The notes: generated by a model not told the origin, from the sequence alone. A stretch of DNA of 14,199 bases from Gammaproteobacteria bacterium (GCA_013041975.1 JABDQZ010000021.1:1-14199), one strand, 5' to 3'; shown: positions 1-7,972, numbered from the stretch's first letter. Made by a program: numbers and translations.

Positions 1-2580
1 GCCGTGTTACGCCTCATCAACGCCTACCGTGTGCGTGGCCATCAGCATGCCGAACTTGACCCGCTCAGTTTACGTGACAGGCTGGATGTACCGGATCTCT
101 CTCCGGCATTTCATAACCTGACACCTGCTGATCTTGACAAGGTTTTCAATACCGGTTCGCTGTATGCCGAAGAACAGCTGCCATTAAAACAGATCATCAA
201 GTTCCTGGAGAAGGTTTACTGTGGCCATGTCGGCTCGGAATACATGCACATCACCGACACCGAACAAAAGCGCTGGATTCAGAAACGTCTTGAAGGTTAT
301 GAGGTCAATCCGGAAATTGATGACGAATACCGCCACTGGCTGTTAACCATGGTGACAGCCGCAGAAGGTCTTGAGCGCTATCTGCATACCAAGTACGTCG
401 GACAAAAACGTTTTTCACTGGAAGGCGGAGAATCACTCATTCCGTTGCTGGACGAACTCATTCAGCGTTGCGGCACCAAGGGTATCGAAGAAGTTATCAT
501 TGGCATGGCTCACCGTGGTCGCCTGAATGTATTAACAAACATCCTCGGCAAACCGCCTCAACATATTTTCGATGAATTCGAAGGCAACAAGGAAGTCTCC
601 GAAGAAATGCGCTCCGGTGATGTGAAATATCACATGGGGTTTTCGACAGACATCAATACCCCTGGTACCAGTGTCCATGTCGCTCTTGGTTTTAACCCGT
701 CGCATCTTGAGATTATCGGTCCTGTCATTCAGGGTTCGGTACGTGCCCGCCAGCACCGTCGTGGTGACCATATTGGAAACCATGTACTGCCTGTTGTTAT
801 CCATGGTGATTCGGCTTTCGCCGGACAGGGTGTTGTCATGGAAAGTTTCAACATGTCACAGGCTCGTGGTTATGGAACAGGTGGTACAGTACATATCGTT
901 ATCAATAACCAGATTGGTTTTACCACCAGTAACCCACTCGATACACGATCTACCCTGTATTGTACGGATGCAGGTAAAACTGTGCAGGCTCCCATCTTCC
1001 ATGTCAATGGCGACAACCCCGAAGCCGTGATTTTCGTTACGCGCCTGGCACTGGATTTCAGAAACCGTTTCCGAAAGGATGTCATCATCGACCTGGTTTG
1101 CTACCGCCGTCATGGCCATAACGAAGCCGATGAACCGGCTGTTACCCAACCGATGATGTATAAGAAAATCCGCAACAAGCAAACCACCCGTGCACTGTAT
1201 GCCCAGAACCTGATCGCGCAGGGCATTATCACCCCGGAAACGGCTAGCAATATGGTCGAAGATTACCGTGAGGAGCTTGAAAAAGGCGTTGTTGTCGCCC
1301 GCCCTGTGATGTGTGATCTTGGCAACCATCATTCAGTGAAATGGGACCCTTACAAAGGGGTTTCCTGGGACTACAAAATTGACACAAACATCTCCAGCGA
1401 ACACCTGCTCTACCTGGCTGATCAGCTACGTAAAATACCTGATGATTTTGAACTGCACCCACGCATCATCAAGATCATGGACAGTCGTCATAAAATGGCG
1501 ATCGGCGAACAAATGGTGGACTGGGGTTTTGGTGAAACACTGGCTTATGCCTCCCTGCTGGAAGAAGGTATACCGGTAAGACTGTCCGGCCAGGACTCAG
1601 GTCGAGGTACCTTCTTCCATCGACACGCGGTATTACATAACCAGGCTAATGGTGATGGCTATGTACCACTTTCCAATATCAGTGAAGAACAGGCTGATTT
1701 TGTTGTTATCGATTCGGTATTGTCCGAAGAAGCCGTTCTGGCCTATGAGTATGGTTATGCCACAGCAGACCCTTCTGCTCTGACCATCTGGGAAGCCCAG
1801 TTTGGAGACTTCGCCAATGGTGCCCAGGTTGTTATCGATCAGTTTATTTCTTCGGCCTACAGTAAATGGGGCCTGCATTGCGGCCTTACCCTGTACCTGC
1901 CTCATGGCTATGAAGGCCAGGGAGCTGAACATTCATCGGCACGTATCGAGCGTTACATGCAGTTAGGTGCGGAACATAATATACAGGTTTGTGTTCCCAG
2001 CAGTGCGGCACAGATTTTCCACTTGATCCGTCGCCAGATGTTACGCCCGTTCCGTCGTCCACTGGTCGTGATGACCCCAAAAAGTTTATTACGTCATCCA
2101 CTGGCAGCTTCACCGTTATGGAAATTTACCGAAGGCCAGTTCCATAATGTTATCGGTGACCCGGAAGAACCTGATCCGGTCAAGGTTACAGATATCCTGA
2201 TGTGTTCCGGAAAGGTTTATTACGAACTGCATGAAGCGCGCAAGGCCCGCAATATCGAACATGTTGCCATCATCCGTATTGAACAGATGTATCCATTTCC
2301 AAAAGAAGATTTTTCAGAGGCTATTGCTCCATACTCCAATGCCGACAAGATGGTCTGGGTTCAGGAAGAACCTCAAAACCAGGGAGCCTGGGACATGATC
2401 AAACACCGTTTCCTCAGACAAATGGAAGTGGGCAGGGATTTATTTTATGTGGGTAGACCAGCTGCCGCTGCACCTGCCGTTGGCTACCCAAAGCTTCACA
2501 GACAACAACAGGAAACCCTGATCGAAGAAGCACTGACCGGTCAGTTTAACCCAAGCATGAACTGCAGGATTCCACAATGA
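1..2580 (+). CDS. sucA: 2-oxoglutarate dehydrogenase E1 component, 5' partial
   Basis: This is the thiamine-diphosphate-dependent E1 subunit of the 2-oxoglutarate dehydrogenase complex. It decarboxylates 2-oxoglutarate and passes the succinyl group to lipoyl-E2 in the TCA cycle. The reading frame is open from base 1. The first visible residues (INAYRVRGHQHAELDPL) match a conserved stretch roughly 80 residues into the usual ~930-residue protein, so the true start lies upstream and the GTG at base 4 is not a start. Counting from base 4, the signatures are GMAHRGRLNVL (167-177), the ThDP/Mg2+ motif from GDSAFAGQG (268-276) to the NNQIGF stretch (301-306), then CYRRHGHNEADEP and the C-terminal transketolase-like half with VWVQEEPQNQGAW. 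About 859 codons are present and the C-terminus is complete. The TGA overlaps the sucB start in ATGA, indicating translational coupling. No frameshift is visible. Confidence 0.97.
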   Translation, partial: AVLRLINAYRVRGHQHAELDPLSLRDRLDVPDLSPAFHNLTPADLDKVFNTGSLYAEEQLPLKQIIKFLEKVYCGHVGSEYMHITDTEQKRWIQKRLEGYEVNPEIDDEYRHWLLTMVTAAEGLERYLHTKYVGQKRFSLEGGESLIPLLDELIQRCGTKGIEEVIIGMAHRGRLNVLTNILGKPPQHIFDEFEGNKEVSEEMRSGDVKYHMGFSTDINTPGTSVHVALGFNPSHLEIIGPVIQGSVRARQHRRGDHIGNHVLPVVIHGDSAFAGQGVVMESFNMSQARGYGTGGTVHIVINNQIGFTTSNPLDTRSTLYCTDAGKTVQAPIFHVNGDNPEAVIFVTRLALDFRNRFRKDVIIDLVCYRRHGHNEADEPAVTQPMMYKKIRNKQTTRALYAQNLIAQGIITPETASNMVEDYREELEKGVVVARPVMCDLGNHHSVKWDPYKGVSWDYKIDTNISSEHLLYLADQLRKIPDDFELHPRIIKIMDSRHKMAIGEQMVDWGFGETLAYASLLEEGIPVRLSGQDSGRGTFFHRHAVLHNQANGDGYVPLSNISEEQADFVVIDSVLSEEAVLAYEYGYATADPSALTIWEAQFGDFANGAQVVIDQFISSAYSKWGLHCGLTLYLPHGYEGQGAEHSSARIERYMQLGAEHNIQVCVPSSAAQIFHLIRRQMLRPFRRPLVVMTPKSLLRHPLAASPLWKFTEGQFHNVIGDPEEPDPVKVTDILMCSGKVYYELHEARKARNIEHVAIIRIEQMYPFPKEDFSEAIAPYSNADKMVWVQEEPQNQGAWDMIKHRFLRQMEVGRDLFYVGRPAAAAPAVGYPKLHRQQQETLIEEALTGQFNPSMNCRIPQ

Positions 2581-3791
2581 CAATAGAAGTCCATGTACCC
2601 GCTTTACCTGAATCAGTGACTGATGCCACGATTTTAAGCTGGCATAAACAACCCGGCGATACGGTGAAACGTGATGAGAACATTGTTGACCTTGAAACCG
2701 ACAAGGTGGTACTTGAAGTTACAGCCACAGCCGAAGGTGTTATTGAGCAGGCTTTATTCAATGAGGGGGATACGGTTGAAGCAGGACAGTTGCTTGCAAC
2801 CATAACTGAAGGTAGCGCATCGACTGTTACAGCAACGCCCGCTGCCAGCAAACCGCTTGAAGCCAAAGCAGAGCCTGCTTCAACCAAGGATGCCGATGTA
2901 CTAACCCCTGCCGTGCGCAAACTGGTCAAGGAACATAATCTCGATCCTACCCGGATCAAGGGCACCGGCAAGGACGGACGCATTCTGAAAGCTGATGTCA
3001 TGACCTATCTTGATTCGCGTGAACAACAGGAAAAAACCGACAAAGACAGTCAGGCCATCAGCAAATCAGTTGCCACCATGACAACCGGTGAACGCCCCGA
3101 ACAGCGCGTCCCCATGACAAGATTACGTGCCCGTATCGCTGAACGCCTGACCGAAGCTCAACAGACTGCAGCCATTCTAACGACGTTTAACGAGGTTAAC
3201 CTTGCCGCCGTAAATAAAATGCGTGCCGATTATCGCGACAACTTTGAAAACAAACATGATGTGCGCCTCGGATACATGTCATTTTTTGTCAAGGCAAGTA
3301 TCGAAGCGTTGAAACGTTTCACAGCCGTTAATGCATCCATCGATGCTAATGATATTGTTTACCATGGCTACTACGATATCGGCGTCGCAGTCGGTTCACC
3401 GCGTGGGCTGGTCGTACCGGTACTACGAAATGCAGACCAGATGTCATTTGCTGATATCGAGAAAAATATCAAGCAACTGGGCACCAAGGCTGTTGAGGGC
3501 ACCTTGTCCTACGAAGAACTCAATGGTGGAACCTTCACGATTTCCAATGGCGGCATTTATGGCTCCATGCTGTCAACACCCATACTGAATCCACCGCAAA
3601 GCGCCATTCTTGGTATGCACAATATCCAGCAACGCCCTGTTGTGGAGAATGGTGAAATTGTAATCCGGCCTATGATGTATCTGGCCCTGTCATACGACCA
3701 TCGCATCATTGACGGCAAGGAAGCGGTACAGTTTCTGGTAACGATCAAGGAATGCCTGGAAGACCCTGCACGGCTGCTCCTTGATATTTAA
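2577..3791 (+). CDS. sucB: Dihydrolipoyllysine-residue succinyltransferase (2-oxoglutarate dehydrogenase E2)
   Basis: This is the core E2 subunit that transfers succinyl from the lipoyl arm to CoA. The domains follow the family order. An N-terminal lipoyl domain carries the lipoylated lysine in LETDKVVLEV (K43). An Ala/Pro/Thr-rich linker spans about 80-107. The peripheral-subunit-binding domain spans about 108-145 (LTPAVRKLVKEHNL, then GTGKDGRI). After a second linker comes the catalytic acyltransferase domain from about residue 175. The active-site motif DHRIIDG (H375, D379) is intact near the C-terminus. At 404 residues it is close to the family length. The start is supported by CAGGA at 2565-2569, 7 bases before the ATG, and by the ATGA overlap with sucA. 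The next gene is a fumarase rather than lpd or sucCD, so E3 and succinyl-CoA synthetase must be encoded elsewhere. Confidence 0.97.
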   Translation: MTIEVHVPALPESVTDATILSWHKQPGDTVKRDENIVDLETDKVVLEVTATAEGVIEQALFNEGDTVEAGQLLATITEGSASTVTATPAASKPLEAKAEPASTKDADVLTPAVRKLVKEHNLDPTRIKGTGKDGRILKADVMTYLDSREQQEKTDKDSQAISKSVATMTTGERPEQRVPMTRLRARIAERLTEAQQTAAILTTFNEVNLAAVNKMRADYRDNFENKHDVRLGYMSFFVKASIEALKRFTAVNASIDANDIVYHGYYDIGVAVGSPRGLVVPVLRNADQMSFADIEKNIKQLGTKAVEGTLSYEELNGGTFTISNGGIYGSMLSTPILNPPQSAILGMHNIQQRPVVENGEIVIRPMMYLALSYDHRIIDGKEAVQFLVTIKECLEDPARLLLDI

Positions 3792-3792
3792 C

Positions 3793-3842
3793 AAAATAGG
3801 GGACAGACCCCAATTAATTAATTGGGGTCTGTCCCCTATTTT
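3793..3842. repeat. Perfect 50-bp palindrome of two inverted GGGG-N5-CCCC units (REP/BIME-like)
   Basis: The arms 3793-3817 and 3818-3842 are exact reverse complements, centred on an AATT-repeat core (3812-3823). Each arm carries its own small inverted repeat: GGGGACAGACCCC at 3799-3811 and GGGGTCTGTCCCC at 3824-3836. The element can therefore fold as one 25-bp hairpin or as two short ones. Paired inverted small palindromes are how BIMEs, built from REP units mobilised by RAYT (TnpA_REP) transposases, are organised. I infer membership of such a dispersed family from this form; only one copy lies in the window. It starts 1 base after the sucB stop and ends 18 bases before the fumarase ATG. In RNA the long hairpin ends in UAUUUUU, so it could act as a terminator, an attenuator, or a 3' stabiliser for sucAB mRNA. 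Confidence 0.85.
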
Positions 3843-3860
3843 TCGATCAGTGGAACAATC

Positions 3861-5375
3861 ATGACTGTCATTAAACAATCCGATTTTATCCAAAGCATCG
3901 CTGAGGGTTTTCAGTTTATCTCTTACTACCATCCCAAAGACTATATTGATGCTCTTTACCATGCCTACCTGAAAGAACAGTCCCCCGCCGCCAGGGATGC
4001 CATGGCGCAGATACTGGTTAACTCGCGCATGTGTGCGGAAGGCAAACGCCCTATCTGCCAGGACACAGGTTCTGCTGTTGTTTTTTTGGAAATCGGCATG
4101 GACGTGCAATGGGATGCTGAGCTGTCTGTCGAGGAAATGGTGAACGAGGGTGTTCGCCAGGCATACAACCATCCGGATAATATATTGCGTGCTTCCATCG
4201 TCAGCGATCCATTGGGAGCAAGGAAAAATACGCGCGATAACACGCCTGCCATCATTCATACGCGGGTTGTCAAAGGCGACAAGGTGGAGATCAAACTGGC
4301 AGCTAAAGGCGGAGGTTCTGAAAATAAATCCAAATTCACAGTATTGAATCCCAGTGCGTCACTAATCGACTGGGTGCTGGAAACCGTTCCAACACTGGGC
4401 GCAGGCTGGTGTCCACCGGGCATGCTGGGCATTGGTGTTGGTGGCACCGCTGAAAAAGCCATGATGCTGGCCAAGGAATCGTTGATGGAACCGGTCAATA
4501 TCCAGGAACTGATGGAAAAAGGCCCTTCCTGTCGAGCTGAAGAAATCCGCCTCGAACTCTATGAAAAGATCAATGCACTCGGCATTGGTGCCCAGGGCCT
4601 GGGAGGCATGACCACGGTACTGGATGTCAAAATCGCTGACTTCCCCACCCATGCTGCCTCTTTACCCGTTGGCATGATTCCAAACTGTGCCGCAACTCGC
4701 CATATTGAATTTGCGCTCGATGGTAGTGGCCCTGCGTTGCTCACTCCACCCTCATTATCAGACTGGCCCGATGTCACCTGGGAAGTTTCTGAAGATACCA
4801 AACAGGTAAACCTTGATACGGTCACACGCGAGGAAATCAACTCCTGGCAACCCGGTGATCGACTGCTGTTAAGCGGCAAAATACTCACTGGTCGTGATGC
4901 TGCCCACAAGCGAATTGCTGATCTTCTCGCTAAAGGCGAACCCATGCCCGAAGGTGTCGACTTAACCAATCGTTTCATCTATTACGTTGGCCCGGTTGAT
5001 CCTGTTGGCGATGAAGTCGTGGGCCCGGCCGGCCCGACCACCTCGACGCGCATGGATAAATATACCGAAATGATGCTCGGCGAAACCGGCCTGGTTGGCA
5101 TGATAGGAAAAGCCGAACGCGGCCCCATTGCGATAGAAGCCATCAAGAAACATCAGGGTATATATTTAATGGCTGTCGGCGGAGCCGCTTATCTGGTTTC
5201 ACAGGCCATCAAGTCATCGCGCATGGTTGCCTTTGAAGAACTGGGTATGGAAGCGATCAGAGAATTTGAAATCGAGAATATGCCAGTGACAGTTGCCGTT
5301 GATGTCAATGGCAATTCGGCGCATGAAACCGGACCAGCCGAATGGAGAGTTAAAATTGCAGATATGATGAAGTAG
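3861..5375 (+). CDS. Fumarate hydratase, class I ([4Fe-4S])
   Basis: This class-I iron-sulfur fumarase interconverts fumarate and L-malate in the TCA cycle. With the ATG at 3861 it is 504 residues, near the usual size for the shorter class-I enzymes (E. coli FumA is 548). The three candidate cluster cysteines sit in conserved contexts: CQDTG (C66), GWCPPGMLG (C184) and NCAATRH (C276). GGGSENKSKF (150-159) and GPTTSTRMDKYTEMMLGETG (391-410) are further family signatures, and the C-terminal swivelling domain is complete. The frame stays open upstream to a TTG at 3822, but that TTG lies inside the 50-bp palindrome and would add 13 unrelated residues, so I reject it. No strong Shine-Dalgarno precedes the ATG. 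With only 18 bases between palindrome and ATG, transcription probably comes from the sucAB side or from a promoter inside sucB. I give no fumA/fumB symbol because the paralogue cannot be assigned. Confidence 0.94.
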   Translation: MTVIKQSDFIQSIAEGFQFISYYHPKDYIDALYHAYLKEQSPAARDAMAQILVNSRMCAEGKRPICQDTGSAVVFLEIGMDVQWDAELSVEEMVNEGVRQAYNHPDNILRASIVSDPLGARKNTRDNTPAIIHTRVVKGDKVEIKLAAKGGGSENKSKFTVLNPSASLIDWVLETVPTLGAGWCPPGMLGIGVGGTAEKAMMLAKESLMEPVNIQELMEKGPSCRAEEIRLELYEKINALGIGAQGLGGMTTVLDVKIADFPTHAASLPVGMIPNCAATRHIEFALDGSGPALLTPPSLSDWPDVTWEVSEDTKQVNLDTVTREEINSWQPGDRLLLSGKILTGRDAAHKRIADLLAKGEPMPEGVDLTNRFIYYVGPVDPVGDEVVGPAGPTTSTRMDKYTEMMLGETGLVGMIGKAERGPIAIEAIKKHQGIYLMAVGGAAYLVSQAIKSSRMVAFEELGMEAIREFEIENMPVTVAVDVNGNSAHETGPAEWRVKIADMMK

Positions 5376-5392
5376 ACCTGTTTTAAAAGCTT

Positions 5393-6154
5393 TCAATTCA
5401 TCCGACAATCAGAACACTCCTCCAACTGCAGTTGCATCTGCTCAACATAGTCTGGTTCAAGCATTGAAACCAGTTGATAAGCCAGCTGTCTTTGTTCCAA
5501 AAGATTTTTTACATGCCGGGATTTAGCTGAAGCTGAGGGAATACTTTCACGAAAATCCACCAGGAACGGAGCACGCATTCCACGGTGCTCTTTCATCACA
5601 CCTGATTGGTATAAAATAATGCCAAGACGATGCAACAGTCGTGCAAACGGTCGGGTGATCAACATGTAACTGTAATCAATACCTTGCTCGATGCCATAGT
5701 ATGAAATCGCTCGCAGCATGCCCCAGGTTATCTCAAATTGCTCCTTTCCCTCAACTGCACCGATCCAGTCAAGTTGTGGACGCGCTACATTTGCAAACTG
5801 GCTATTGGTAGAAGCATTTTGCTTGATAATACAAAAACGTGAAATTTCACCGATATGGTTTCGATCGATACCCGACAAAAAGCCGGGAGACAGGCTATTC
5901 ATTTGCTCAACAGGAAGAGAACCCTCATGAGGAGTAATTAAACGTGTAGAAGCAACCCACCGACCGCTCTTTTTTTCGCGCACAATAAAGTGGATGGAAT
6001 GGTCATCCCAGTGATCCATTTCCTCACCAGTTGGATATAGAGCAGGATCTTCAAAGCCACGCTCAAGACAGAATACCCTGTAGCGAATTTGCTTATTGAT
6101 GCTTTTGCCAAAATCCGTATCGCACAAAAATACCTCGAAACGGTCGTCAAACAT
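5393..6154 (-). CDS. LuxI/FeeM-fold N-acyltransferase, PEP-CTERM/exosortase-associated family (copy 1)
   Basis: This 253-residue protein resembles the PEP-CTERM/exosortase system-associated acyltransferases. They belong to the GNAT-related fold of LuxI acyl-homoserine-lactone synthases and FeeM-type N-acyl amino acid synthases, which move an acyl chain from a carrier to an amine. The LuxI-type conserved pattern is present: RYRVF (R25, R27), E45-x-D47-x-x-D50 in EEMDHWDD, R71 in STRLI, and E103-x-x-R106 in GEISRF. The C-terminal half has EITWGMLRAI and the GMRAPFLVDF motif. The family includes ERGFED- and GEISRF-type signatures, which separate it from true AHL synthases. There is no signal peptide or membrane segment. 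The gene converges on the fumarase (17-base gap) and diverges from the second acyltransferase. No clear ribosome-binding site precedes the ATG, but the N-terminal RYRVF motif requires a start close to here. The acyl donor and amine acceptor cannot be read from the sequence. Confidence 0.82.
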   Translation of the reverse strand: MFDDRFEVFLCDTDFGKSINKQIRYRVFCLERGFEDPALYPTGEEMDHWDDHSIHFIVREKKSGRWVASTRLITPHEGSLPVEQMNSLSPGFLSGIDRNHIGEISRFCIIKQNASTNSQFANVARPQLDWIGAVEGKEQFEITWGMLRAISYYGIEQGIDYSYMLITRPFARLLHRLGIILYQSGVMKEHRGMRAPFLVDFRESIPSASAKSRHVKNLLEQRQLAYQLVSMLEPDYVEQMQLQLEECSDCRMN

Positions 6155-6244
6155 AGAATAGATTGTTTCAGCTTTTTTGAATAGTATGGGTTAAAATAAC
6201 ACTATTGAGCAAATTAACAACAATAAATCGCAATCAGGGAACAC
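6155..6244. promoter_or_regulatory. AT-rich divergent intergenic region between the two acyltransferase genes
   Basis: These 90 bases separate two head-to-head genes and must hold the promoter for the leftward gene and probably that of the rightward operon. The stretch is clearly AT-rich, with TAAAAT at 6192-6197 and a short GTTA-aaa-TAAC palindrome at 6190-6200. I could not fit a convincing -35/-10 pair in either direction. TTGAAT at 6177-6182 has only a poor partner at 17-bp spacing. CAGGGA just before 6241 is a reasonable Shine-Dalgarno for the rightward gene. No lux-box-like palindrome is evident. Confidence 0.4.
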
Positions 6245-7030
6245 ATGAAATTCCTCGATAAAATCGGAAAGCTTATCGAGCTGCACAGGATGAACCTGGC
6301 GGCCCCCTACCATGATTACTTCAGAATGGAAGTTGCCACCACTGAGGAATTAAAACAAGCTTCCTTCAAGCTTCGTTATGAGGTCTACTGTGATGAGCTT
6401 GGCTGGGAAGATACTGAAAAATTTCCTGATCACATGGAAACCGATGAATTTGACCCCTGGTCAGAACATTGTCTGCTTTACCATCGCAGTACCAACCAGT
6501 ATGCCGGTACGGTCAGACTGGTCAAAACCCACCCGGATTTTCCAGAGCGGGGCATTCCCATGGTTGCACACTATGACGGGGAATTCTGGGATACCCCCAA
6601 CAGTCCATTGAATATGCCGCTGGGCTCTTACGGCGAAATATCCCGACTGGCATTACTGCAGATGTTCAGAAAACGTGCAGGTGAACGCGAAACTCCCGAC
6701 GGTCAGGGGCAAGAACTGTTTGAGTGGAGCCAGACAGAACGACGTCGTTTTCCTCATATCGCCCTTGGCCTGTATCTATCGGCTGCAACCGCTGGACTCT
6801 CTCAGGGAATGACTGGGGTATATGCCATGATGGAACCTCGTCTAGCCCGCCACCTGAGATTTGCCGGCATCAAGTTTGAACAGGTAGGCGATCCAATCGA
6901 ATTCAGGGGAAAACGGGCCCCTTATTACATCTCACGCGAAATATTACTGAAAAGCCTTGTAAAACCACTGCGCGGCCTGCTCTATGCCATCGCAGAAGAC
7001 ATGGAAATCAACTTAAAGAAGAAATTTTAA
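6245..7030 (+). CDS. LuxI/FeeM-fold N-acyltransferase, PEP-CTERM/exosortase-associated family (copy 2)
   Basis: This 261-residue paralogue belongs to the same family as the divergent neighbour. It shows the same LuxI/FeeM residue pattern at matching spacing: R44 in LRYEVYCDELGWED, E65-x-D67-x-x-D70 in METDEFD, R91 in GTVRLV, and E131-x-x-R134 in GEISRLAL. The later RGKRAPYYIS motif parallels the other copy's GMRAPFLVDF. It differs in a ~28-residue N-terminal extension, a longer middle loop (about 95-128) and a charged insert KRAGERETPDGQGQ (143-156). The two are therefore clearly diverged rather than a recent duplication and may use different acyl donors or acceptors. AGGGA lies 4 bases before the ATG. 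The ThiF-like gene follows after 48 bases on the same strand and the exporter after that, so it probably starts an operon. The product is most likely an N-acyl amino acid or similar amide, by family inference only. Confidence 0.82.
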   Translation: MKFLDKIGKLIELHRMNLAAPYHDYFRMEVATTEELKQASFKLRYEVYCDELGWEDTEKFPDHMETDEFDPWSEHCLLYHRSTNQYAGTVRLVKTHPDFPERGIPMVAHYDGEFWDTPNSPLNMPLGSYGEISRLALLQMFRKRAGERETPDGQGQELFEWSQTERRRFPHIALGLYLSAATAGLSQGMTGVYAMMEPRLARHLRFAGIKFEQVGDPIEFRGKRAPYYISREILLKSLVKPLRGLLYAIAEDMEINLKKKF

Positions 7031-7078
7031 TATTAATGTTTCCGGGAACCACTCCCCATTGCCAATAGGAATCAGAAA

Positions 7079-7939
7079 ATGACCAATTTTAGCTATGATG
7101 AAGCGTTCTCCCGGAACATTGGCTGGATTACCCAGGAAGAACAGCAAAAACTCCGCAATTGCCGCATTGCCATTGCCGGAATGGGCGGTGTCGGAGGCGC
7201 TCATTTACTCACCCTTTCAAGGTTGGGAATTGGTCATTTCAACATATCTGACCTGGATGAATTTGAAGTAGCCAACTTTAACCGACAAGCCGGAGCCAGT
7301 ATGAAAACCCTGGGCCGCGAGAAAGTCGAGGTACTTGAAGAAATGGCCAAAAACCTCAACCCGGAGCAGGAAATCAAGTCCTTTCCCCATGGCGTAACAG
7401 AAGAAAATGTTGATGAGTTTCTTGATGGCGTAGACCTGTATGTCGATGGCCTGGACTATTTTGCTGTCTCTGCTCGCAGAGCGACCTTTGCCAAATGCCA
7501 TGAAAAAGGCATTCCTGCTGTGACTGCAGCTCCACTCGGAATAGGTGCTGCAGTTTTAAACTTCATACCTGGCGGCATGTCCTTTGAAGATTATTTCCGC
7601 CTGGAAGGCAAATCAGAAATGGAGCAATTATTAAGCTTCCTGATTGGTCTTTCACCTGCCATGCTACAGCGCACTTATCTAGCTGACCCAACAACTGTAG
7701 ATCTTGCCAATCACAAAGGTCCTTCAACCCCAATGGCTGTTGAGATCTGTGCTGGTATGGCAGCCAGCCAGGCAATGAAAATACTGTTGAACCGGGGTCC
7801 GGTTATGTCAGCTCCCTGGGGACAACAGTTTGACGGCTATCGGGACAAATACAAGAAAACCTGGCGCCCCGGAGGAAATAATAATCCGATCCAGAAACTG
7901 ACCCTGCTGATTGCAAAAAAACAACTGGGTATTTCATAG
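7079..7939 (+). CDS. ThiF/E1-like adenylyltransferase, zinc-less
   Basis: This 286-residue protein has the Rossmann-type ATP-binding core of the ThiF/MoeB/E1 superfamily, which adenylates carboxylates, classically the C-terminus of a small carrier protein. Visible landmarks are R12 before the core, the nucleotide loop GMGGVGG (34-40), the acidic strand end D58-L-D60, NFNRQ (66-70), K82 in GREKVEVL, and DGLD (123-126). It has only three cysteines (C28, C140, C224) and no CxxC pairs, so the zinc ribbon of MoeB/ThiF is absent. A thioester cysteine is not obvious; C224 in VEICAGMAAS is the only conserved-looking candidate. No ubiquitin-like partner is encoded nearby. AGGA lies 8 bases before the ATG. 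Its place between an acyltransferase and an exporter suggests it adenylates a carboxylate of the acyltransferase product, or a partner protein. It could instead be a TcdA/CsdL-like enzyme, but the context argues for a dedicated pathway role. Confidence 0.85.
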   Translation: MTNFSYDEAFSRNIGWITQEEQQKLRNCRIAIAGMGGVGGAHLLTLSRLGIGHFNISDLDEFEVANFNRQAGASMKTLGREKVEVLEEMAKNLNPEQEIKSFPHGVTEENVDEFLDGVDLYVDGLDYFAVSARRATFAKCHEKGIPAVTAAPLGIGAAVLNFIPGGMSFEDYFRLEGKSEMEQLLSFLIGLSPAMLQRTYLADPTTVDLANHKGPSTPMAVEICAGMAASQAMKILLNRGPVMSAPWGQQFDGYRDKYKKTWRPGGNNNPIQKLTLLIAKKQLGIS

Positions 7940-7972
7940 CCGCTTACTATTTGAAGAATACGTATTGATTCC

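Noticed and set aside
856..1332. 158-codon open frame on the minus strand inside sucA
   Set aside because: It is antisense to the conserved ThDP-binding region of sucA, has no recognisable domain, and is explained by codon bias on the coding strand.
2546..3001. 151-codon minus-strand frame across the sucA/sucB junction
   Set aside because: The product is Ser/Ala/Val-rich, mirroring the linker codons of sucB, with no family signature.
3690..4259. 189-codon minus-strand frame spanning the palindrome
   Set aside because: It overlaps the end of sucB and the start of the fumarase gene, both certain genes; its protein has no recognisable motif.
5393..7030. The acyltransferases as acyl-homoserine-lactone (LuxI) quorum-sensing synthases
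   Set aside because: Length, the ERGFED/ELGWED and GEISR contexts and the absence of a LuxR gene or lux box fit the PEP-CTERM/FeeM-like family better.
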